From contig NC_081411.1 in NCBI RefSeq assembly GCF_030272615.1, positions 825,834,397-825,898,396 on the forward strand: a stretch of DNA of 64,000 nucleotides. Reading direction: 5' to 3'. Below the pieces are notes generated by a model. That model saw nothing but the letters and a program-made list of their open reading frames with translations, did no database searches and was not told where the DNA came from. Shown piece by piece: positions 57,188 through 64,000 of the stretch. The position numbers and the translations under genes were made by a program. This stretch comes from Cryptomeria japonica (taxonomy: Eukaryota; Streptophyta; Pinopsida; Cupressales; Cupressaceae). Each line of letters starts with the position of its first letter. Position 1 is the first letter of the stretch.

Positions 57188-57990
57188 TGTTGATGTGCGT
57201 TTTGTGACCACACACAGAATAAAGTCTCCCAACGGTCACCTTATCCTCTCTTGATCAAAATCAAATGTATGCTAAGATAGCAGGAAGATAATACTTTGAC
57301 TCCAAGGTTCCAATTGTGTACTAGTGTCTTTATGTGGATATAGGCTCGTGTGGTGGATGTTTGCTGGTAATTCAAGGGGGCTTAGGTCAGGATCATTCTT
57401 TCACTTCTTTGCTGTGGCTGGAACTTCACCATCGAATATAGCAATTTTGTGATGCTTCTACTTTCAATGAACTGAATTAGAATGAACTAAAATTAAAGGC
57501 GAAAGGGTTTAGGAAGACTAAGCTAAATCTAGGAACTCAGTAGATAGCAATGTCTAGGATAGGATCAACCACACCTCACTTTGCCACTTTGAGACAACTA
57601 CATGAAGCGGGTGCAATCTTTAAGGGTTGTGTTTGAAAGATTTCAAATCATCAATGAATACCATCAGAGAACAATATCCATTTAATAATTTGGATTAAAT
57701 GCACATATAAAATAGCTCAGTCCAACCTTGCACTGTTAATAACAATCAGCTATCAACAAAAGGTATGAACAACAACTACACAAGAAATGGTATCAAAGTT
57801 GTTGAATAAGCTAATTGAGGCCATCATATTAATCATTGGATCAAAGTTTATTTTGGCTTGGCTGTCTAGGTTGTCGTCTACATTCATTCTCTCTTTTGCC
57901 ATATTGTTATGCTCTGCAATGGGTTTTGTAGGAGATGATTTAGTTTCTGCACTCTCTACAAATCAGCCTTGTTTCCTAATCTCCCTCAAG
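57188..57990 (-). mobile_element. E-family 3'-end fragment (third copy)
   Basis: Plus-strand TGTTGATGTGCGTTTTGTG...AATAAAGTC...CTTATCCTCTCTTGATCAAA matches the minus-strand end of E2 (from 33902) and continues with similar blocks (CTCCAAGGTT, GATTTCAAATCAT). No TATA box or ORF is recognisable, and the right limit is approximate. It may be a truncated copy or more decayed than E2. Confidence 0.65.
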
Positions 57991-58280
57991 TGATATCTAG
58001 TTGCTTTGTCACCTTACTGTAAAAAACTAAAATATGCAAATTTGAACTCTGAATACATAAGTTGGCAAGATCACCAGCTTTGATACCTTTTTAATGTCTC
58101 AAGCCAAAACAATAATGCAAATCTGATTCATAACCTTCCACTAACATTTATTATTTGAATAACGACACTATTGGCCCTAGCATTCACTCAAATCTTAGAC
58201 ACCTCAATTTAAAATTACTGTTTATGTATCAACAATATCATTATATTTCGAACAATAAATGACAAATAACTTTTGATCTT
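57991..58280. other. Intronic sequence, nothing recognised
   Basis: AT-rich, no domain-bearing ORF. Confidence 0.5.
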
Positions 58281-60520
58281 CTTTTTTTTTTGGTCAGTAA
58301 TAATTTGTATTTTATTGCATTATAATATATAGAAATTACAACAAAAATTCGGGCTTCCAGACTGCAAAATAGCCCTACTATGGATATTATCCTTACATTC
58401 TTTAACACTTAAGCATCAAACCCTTAGACTCAAAAAACATCATTTACAACAGACCTTTTCCCATTCTGTTAGATTTTCTCGCTTCTTCACACAGGGTGAA
58501 CTGCATTCCCTATCCTTATATAACCAAAAACCACCCAAACCCTATTACATCTTGCAGAAAGTTGATCCAACTATAAATCACCATACTACACTAAGCACTT
58601 TAAAAACCAACTGAAATGATCTTACGACACTTTATAAGACATATTTATATAATAAAACCTTCAACTTAGTCTAAACCGGAGCAGCCCCAACGTTATCTGT
58701 GAAGCTTGCCTCAGTCATTCTTCGTTTCCTCACCCCTGACCGCTTGCCTTTAGGAATCATCTCTGGCCATGCCCGTGTCAGTTCATTGCCTTCCTTCTCA
58801 TGACTCAGAATTATCCCCTTGAGTTTTTCCCAGGTTCGCGCCCTTTCCAAAACATAGGCCTCCTTATCCACCTTCCCAATCCACCGAACAAAGGAAACTA
58901 TGCCGAATTCATCAACATTCTTAGCCTCTTCAAGACCCTCTGAGTAGTCAAAACCAACCCCAAGCACCACCCACTCCAAAATGGAGTCCAAATCCTCGAG
59001 CATTGCATCTTCGAAAATGGATGTAACTGCCCATTTTACCGTTTCTGTGTTTTCACCAATTTCCAGACCCCAAGCTATAACCATTGAAATAATATCCAAA
59101 TTCACCTTCCACCTTGAAAAATTCTCCATCACCGTGTTAACTGCCTCTGCTTCCTTGAATCTTAAAAGCTCCGTCATTCTATCTTTGCTCACAGCTCCTT
59201 TAAAACCCTTCTGCTGCTTTTTAGTGGTTACTGTGAAATTTGCCTCCATATTTTTAAATTTACGAGCACCTCCACTCTGCAAATTCGCCTCCTCCCTACC
59301 CTAATATGCTCATGAATATTATCTCTTTGTTCTTTGTCAATATTAACCTGGCTAACTTCATCTTTTTATAGGCCATTCGCAGTTCTTGATTATTGATTTG
59401 ACATGCCACCCTGCTAATCATGTCGTCGCACTTCCATTATCCTTGGGGAGTCATTACATCTGCCACCTATCTTAACTTGCTCGTCAATCTTTGCATAAGA
59501 TTTTAAATGTTTATATCCAAGAAAACCTTAATCATTAAAGATTGGGCATCCCATAAACGCTGCCACTTCCATCTGTAGTTGCCAATTCTGATCAGATCAT
59601 CGTTTCAATTCCTGTGTGAGATTTCAAATCAACTTTCCTAGAGAGGGAGCCGCACAAATTTTTTTGCAAGATGACATCACCCTCCTGACATCACCCATCC
59701 CACGCCTGAAAACCACTCATTGCACTGTCACATCTTCCAGTGTTGAGATCCCTTGGAAATCTTCCAGTCTAACTTCACCTTCTAATTCAAAGGACAGAGC
59801 CCATTTGGAAAGTCTGTCAACAGTCTGATTACCTTCTCTTCAGATGTGGCTAATTTTGAAATTTTGAAATTTTTTTAACTCCTCTTTAATCAGAGCGATA
59901 AATCCTTGAAGATGCCATGCTTTGATCTCCCCATTCATTATAGCCTGAACTATAATTAGGGAGTCCCCTTTGAGATGGAGATTTCAAACACCTTGGATTC
60001 TAGCCAATCTAATTGCTAGTAGAGCACCTTGCACATCAGCCTCATTATTCATGCATCTCCTTAGTCTTTTGGCTCCACAATTAATTAAATCTCCATTATC
60101 ATTCCACATAACAAAACCTGCTTCTACCACACTTCTGCTAGATTGGGTCGCCTCGTCAAAATTTACTTTAAACCAACCCTTTTCAAGAGGTTTCCACCGA
60201 GCTTCCAAAGCTTTCTTATTCTGCCCCCTATTATTTGCTTCTGAATATTTTGCCTGATTTTGATTCCCGGCCAGGCTTTCTGAATATTTTGCCTGATTTT
60301 GATTCCCGGCCAGGCTTTCTGAATATTCCTGTCCATTAAGGTGAAGGGGGAAGTCACCGAAAAGGATTGGGAAGTAGCTGAGCCTACAACGTCTTCAATA
60401 GCCCTATTAATTCTAAGCAGTAGTCTACTTACACCCTCAACCTTATCCTGAAAGATTTTGCGGTTTCGCTCTTTCCAGATCTCCCATATGACTAAAGAGG
60501 GGCTTATTCTCCATACACTT
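58281..60520 (-). mobile_element. LINE (L1-type) 3' part with RNase H remnant and poly(A)
   Basis: On the minus strand: V-I-W-E-I-W-K-E-R-N-R-K-I-F (about 60490), the segment preceding RNase H in plant LINE ORF2, then an RNase H domain (60208 to about 59700) with G-W-F-K-V-N-F-D, G-D-S-L-I-I-V-Q-A and N-Q-T-V-D-R-L-S-K. Two stops interrupt it (after A-R-I-Q-G-V and in S-H-I-*-R-E-G). An imperfect duplication (60245-60325) repeats I-K-I-R-Q-N-I-Q-K-A-W-P-G. The element ends with AATAAA and a run of A at about 58281-58292. EN and RT domains are absent, as expected for a 5'-truncated LINE. Confidence 0.8.
58671..59282 (-). CDS. Intact ORF of unknown function within the LINE 3' region
   Basis: 203 sense codons without a stop from a TTG at 59282. 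The first ATG is in A-R-K-F-K-N-M-E-A-N-F, giving ~192 residues. It ends G-A-A-P-V then TAG. The protein is mixed charged, with W-x-V-N-L-D-I-I-S-M-V-I-A-W-G, F-E-D-A-M-L-E-D-L-D-S-I-L and a basic P-K-G-K-R-S-G-V-R-K-R-R-M tail that could localise it to the nucleus. I recognise no family. It sits between the RNase H remnant and the poly(A) end, where plant LINEs usually have only 3' UTR. It may be chance, a transduced gene piece or a lineage-specific LINE ORF. Confidence 0.4.
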   Translation of the reverse strand: MQSGGARKFKNMEANFTVTTKKQQKGFKGAVSKDRMTELLRFKEAEAVNTVMENFSRWKVNLDIISMVIAWGLEIGENTETVKWAVTSIFEDAMLEDLDSILEWVVLGVGFDYSEGLEEAKNVDEFGIVSFVRWIGKVDKEAYVLERARTWEKLKGIILSHEKEGNELTRAWPEMIPKGKRSGVRKRRMTEASFTDNVGAAPV

Positions 60521-61179
60521 GAGAGGGTCGACTTACTTGGTTGCCTTGGCCACTAGAGTTTACATCCAATGAAGCTTAAATATGAACTCTTATGTTGTCA
60601 CCCTTCAAAACCATTAGGGTTTTGTCCTGAATATGAGTGATCAAAATGGATTCTAGAAGGAATTTCATTTAGTGTAGATGATCATTTGGATGAAATAATG
60701 TCCTCTTTTATATAGTCCACAAACATAATAGGTTGGCCTCCAAACTTCAAATTTGAACAATGATCTTGGGTAGGAAAGACTCCAGTTTGGAAGTGGTGGC
60801 CCCAAAAAAAGACTATCGGGAATAATACAACACATGTTGGGAAGATAGGTGGGGAATGAAGATAGAAGAAGAGATATTGGGGTTTGGGGGTTAGCCATAT
60901 CATAAGGTTCAAACTATTGGATGATGCGATGGGCATGATAAGAGGGAGAAGTTTAACAAATACAACAACAAAGTGGGCGATAGACAAAAGGCATGACAAG
61001 ACAGAGAAGTCTGAAACCCTAATAGGACGAAGGGAACAATGGAGTTGGAAAAAAAGACATACGAAGGGAAGTCACATAATAGACAAAAATAGGGAAGACA
61101 CAAGTATAGACCTAATAAGTATAGACTTTGATTGATTGAAAGAGGGACATGATAATTGGTCACTTGACTTTTGTTGAAT
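60521..61179. other. Intronic sequence, nothing recognised
   Basis: Short overlapping ORFs on both strands have no domain signature. Confidence 0.5.
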
Positions 61180-62620
61180 TTTTGATTTATTTGCTATTGA
61201 TGATGAGCTTGGAATTATGAAAGAGGCATTAGTATCAAAGGAGAGGAAATCTTTGAAGAAGGCCATGGATGAGAAGATGTTTGCCTTGTAGAAGAATTAG
61301 ACATTGAAGCTGGTTCAATTGTCTAAAGGGAGGAAACTTGTTGGAAGCAATTGGGTTTTCAAGCAGTTTAGTTTTGATGGAATCTTAAAAAATACAAGGC
61401 ACAATTGGTGGCAAATGGTTGTTTTGAGGTTGAGAGAATACATTTTGGTGAGATTCTCCCACTATTGCAAAGTTAATTTCCATTGGATTTTTATTGTTTG
61501 TTGTTGTTGCATATGACCTTGAGGTTGAACGTATGGATGTTAAGACAACATTTTTGCATGGGGATTCGGAAGAGGAACTCTAGATGGCATAACTAGATCA
61601 CATTATGGTTAAAAGGAAAGGAAAATAAGTTTGCAGGTTGAAGAGGTCTTTCTATGGCTTGAAAAAGTCATGTAGGGTGTGCTGTTAGAAATTAAATACC
61701 TATGTTTTCAACTTGGGATTTGTTAGAGAAAACTTTGATTATTGTGTTTATATTAAGCAAGTTGATCATCAATTTATTGTTATCATGTTATATGTTTATG
61801 ATATTAGTAACATTACGAAAATGAATAAAGTGCTCAAATCTTAGCTTTAATTATAAATTTACATGAAAGATTTAAGAGTTATTTGTTCATTCTAGGAATG
61901 GAGATCAAGAGAGATAAAGAGTTAATTGGAAACTTTAGTTTAGCCAAATGAATTATGTTAACTAGCATTTCAAGATGTAGGACTTTAAGCTAGTGAATGT
62001 TTCTATTCTAGTGAGAACAATGTTGTTAATGGAAGAGTTTCTCAAGACACAAGATTGAGAAAGAGAACATAAGGCATGTTTGATATGTTAATGTTGTTGG
62101 AAGCCTTATGTCTGCAATGATTTGTAGAAGATTAGATATTGTCCAAGCAATGGAAGTCTTGAGTAGGTTTATGTCTAACTTGGACAAGGAACATTGGTTT
62201 GTAGATAAGAGGGTCTTAGCTACCAATGAGGGCCTAATTTGGATATAGAGTTGAATCGATGAGGGTCTAATTTGGACATGGAGTTGAATAAACATGGCTT
62301 TGTTGACACAAACTGGGTTGGTGGAATAACAATAGGAGGTCCACTAGTGGTTATGTGTTTAATTTGTTTCTCTTTTGACCATAGAAGTTGAGTTCATGGT
62401 AGATACTCATGTTTTTAAGGAGGCTTTGTGGCTCAAATGTTGTCTTTAGATGCTGGATTTATATTAGATGTACTAAGGATTGATTGTAATAGTTTGAGTA
62501 CTATTAGTTTGGCCAAGAATCCTACTTACATTGATGTTCAATATTATCACATGGTAGAGGACAAGAAGGTGTTGATAGAGAAGGTTGACACTTCAGTTAA
62601 TGTCGATTTTTTTTGGTGAA
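61180..62620 (+). pseudogene. Heavily decayed copia pol (RT and RNase H)
   Basis: Scattered but ordered copia blocks on the plus strand: K-K-A-M-D-E-K-M, G-R-K-L-V-G-S-N-W-V-F-K (61325-61360), M-D-V-K-T-T-F-L-H-G (about 61533), R-S-F-Y-G-L-K-K (61640), a degraded Y-V-Y-D for YVDD (61790), R-R-L-D-I-V-Q-A-M-E-V-L-S-R-F-M-S-N (62130) and L-A-K-N-P-T-Y-I-D-V-Q-Y-Y-H (62510). Many stops and frame changes. No LTR found. This is the oldest-looking copia copy in the window. Confidence 0.82.
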
Positions 62621-63355
62621 GCTAGTGAGCGTTACAATTTTTTTGGTGTAGATTTGTTATGGGCATATTTTTGACCCTAGCTTCTCGATTAAGCAAAACA
62701 AAAAACAAGCGATTGAGTGAATGAAGAAATCCATCAAATAGAAAAAGGGAGTTGTCAACTAATTCCAAACCAAAAGTAAACACCTTGAAGGAATCAATGA
62801 GTACAACCAAAAGATAAACTCCATTTAAACAAAGGATTGGAATAATAGTGATCTTAGGAAGGAGATTGGAAATCGGGTTGTGGGTGCTACTTGAAGAGAG
62901 AAGCCTCCCTAACAAGCAATACACCTAAATTTAAGTCTTTAGGACAATTATTAACTTTTGAGGAAAAACGAAATAAACCAACCCCATTATTAGCCGATCC
63001 TTTAGCCATATAATTGCCTTAATGAAAGCAATGCTTAAATTCAATTAACTGAAAACCTTCTTGAATATTTTTTATTTTTTTCAATCATACTCTTTAAGTT
63101 CATAAGTGCTTGGACCTCATATAAATTGTTGACTAATTGAGTAGATAAAGAATGGAGGACAAAGATAAGAGGAGAAAGACTTAAATGGTAGGTGTTTCTT
63201 CTTAGCGACTTGCTTGGTAAAAGAGGAGAAAGACTTGAATTTTCATAATAACCCTTGGTTTATGGGCTCCATTGATTTCTACTTGAATCACTAGATGATT
63301 GATTTTGACCCAATAGAAGATACACCCTTAGAGTGCTAGTATGGGTAAGATTCCC
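62621..63355. other. Intronic sequence, nothing recognised
   Basis: No gene or repeat end identified. Confidence 0.5.
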
Positions 63356-64000
63356 CGTTGATGCATTTTTTATGCACTTCGAGCACAAAATAAAATACTA
63401 AGCATTCTATCCTCTTTTGAACAAGGAAACTAACTTACTCAAACAAAGAAATATCAAAAGGGAAAGGTTTAGGACAATGATGATAATGAATAATGCTTTG
63501 ATAGACAAACTCCTTCAAACCAAACTCCTTCAAACTACACAAAACTGATGCGATTCCAAGGTAATGAAAGATTTTCTTACTGTGAACCATTCATTCAAAT
63601 ACTCAATGCTGACACAACTTGAACAAGTATTCACAATCAAACTTAGCCACAATTACAAGGTTCAAACTAGCTTTACACTGCAGCTTACAATCAGCAAACA
63701 ACAAAAAGTATGAACCAAGGAATTCATCACATATCACCGCATTGCTCCATTATAATCAATAAACTTTTATTTAAAATTTTAATTTAAACTTGAGAAGTAG
63801 AAACTATGCAACATGTTTAAATAACACATGAAAATTCACCATATCTTCAATGAAAATAGTATGTTTATTACATCATGTTCTAATAACAATCTCTGTCTTC
63901 CCTTCTACTCTACTCCTATTGCTCTCATCTATTAACTTCTAACTCTATTAACCTCGTATCCCTTATAAATGAAAAGTCAAAGCCTTTTATAGACATCCCA
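63356..64000 (-). mobile_element. E-family 3'-end fragment (fourth copy), cut by window end
   Basis: Plus-strand CGTTGATGCATTTTTTATGCA...CACAAAATAAAATACTAAGC...ATCCTCTTTTGAACAA matches the E2 terminus at 33902 (with C for the first T). A minus-strand CTATAAAAGG lies at 63983-63992, about 0.63 kb from the end, matching the TATA position in E and E2. The rest of the element, possibly with an ORF, would continue beyond the window. Confidence 0.65.

Overview
This is a plant nuclear window, most likely from a gymnosperm (conifer-type) genome. The evidence is a very long intron, a low density of genes, and layer upon layer of Ty1/copia, Ty3/gypsy, LINE and non-autonomous elements in AT-rich sequence. 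The species cannot be named from the sequence. I see no bacterial, organellar, rRNA, tRNA or CRISPR features.

The only cellular gene I can support is the 5' part of a U2 small nuclear ribonucleoprotein B'' (U2B'') gene on the + strand. Exon 1 is at 31220-31292, exon 2 at 55927-56099 and exon 3 at 56797-56890. Splice sites and reading phases agree at every junction, and together the exons encode the whole first RRM. Intron 1 is 24,634 bp, and intron 3 runs off the right edge.

Left part (1-31 kb), intergenic: a broken copia pol with its 3' LTR (1-3951); a gypsy polypurine tract and LTR (from 6709); undiagnosed AT-rich sequence with a minus-strand LTR/primer-site junction (10035-10051); a complete, very young gypsy-type element (14913-22661; two 1705-bp LTRs with six differences seen by eye, TSD AAAGG) whose only ORF is intact (1034 codons) but has no reverse transcriptase or integrase; an antisense gypsy remnant (22.7-24.2 kb); a 2.7-kb LTR element without coding capacity (24227-26949); and a head-to-head inverted pair of ~0.73-kb LTRs (28602-30157) ending about 1.06 kb before the U2B'' ATG.

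Intron 1 (31293-55926) is a nest that can be unpicked from target-site duplications. A hAT-like element with an 8-bp TSD (33854-54411) was hit by a ~7.4-kb minus-strand element called E2 here (33902-53999, TSD GTATG). E2 was then hit by a copia element (38196-43658, TSD GATAT/GATAC) and by a second, plus-strand member of its own family, E (45757-52743, TSD GGACC). E and E2 share terminal sequences (TGTTGTGACC at the start, CAACA at the end), one long ORF of unknown function (~1060 codons, decayed in both copies), tandem arrays in the 5' half and a TATA box 0.7-0.9 kb from the 3' end, but neither copy has repeated LTRs. This is the best candidate for an undescribed system. Two further fragments of the family lie in intron 3 (57188 and 63356 to the edge). 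Removing the insertions leaves about 3.1 kb of older intron.

Right part (56.9-64 kb, intron 3): E-family fragments, a minus-strand LINE with RNase H remnants, a poly(A) tail and an intact 203-codon ORF of unknown function, and a heavily decayed copia pol.
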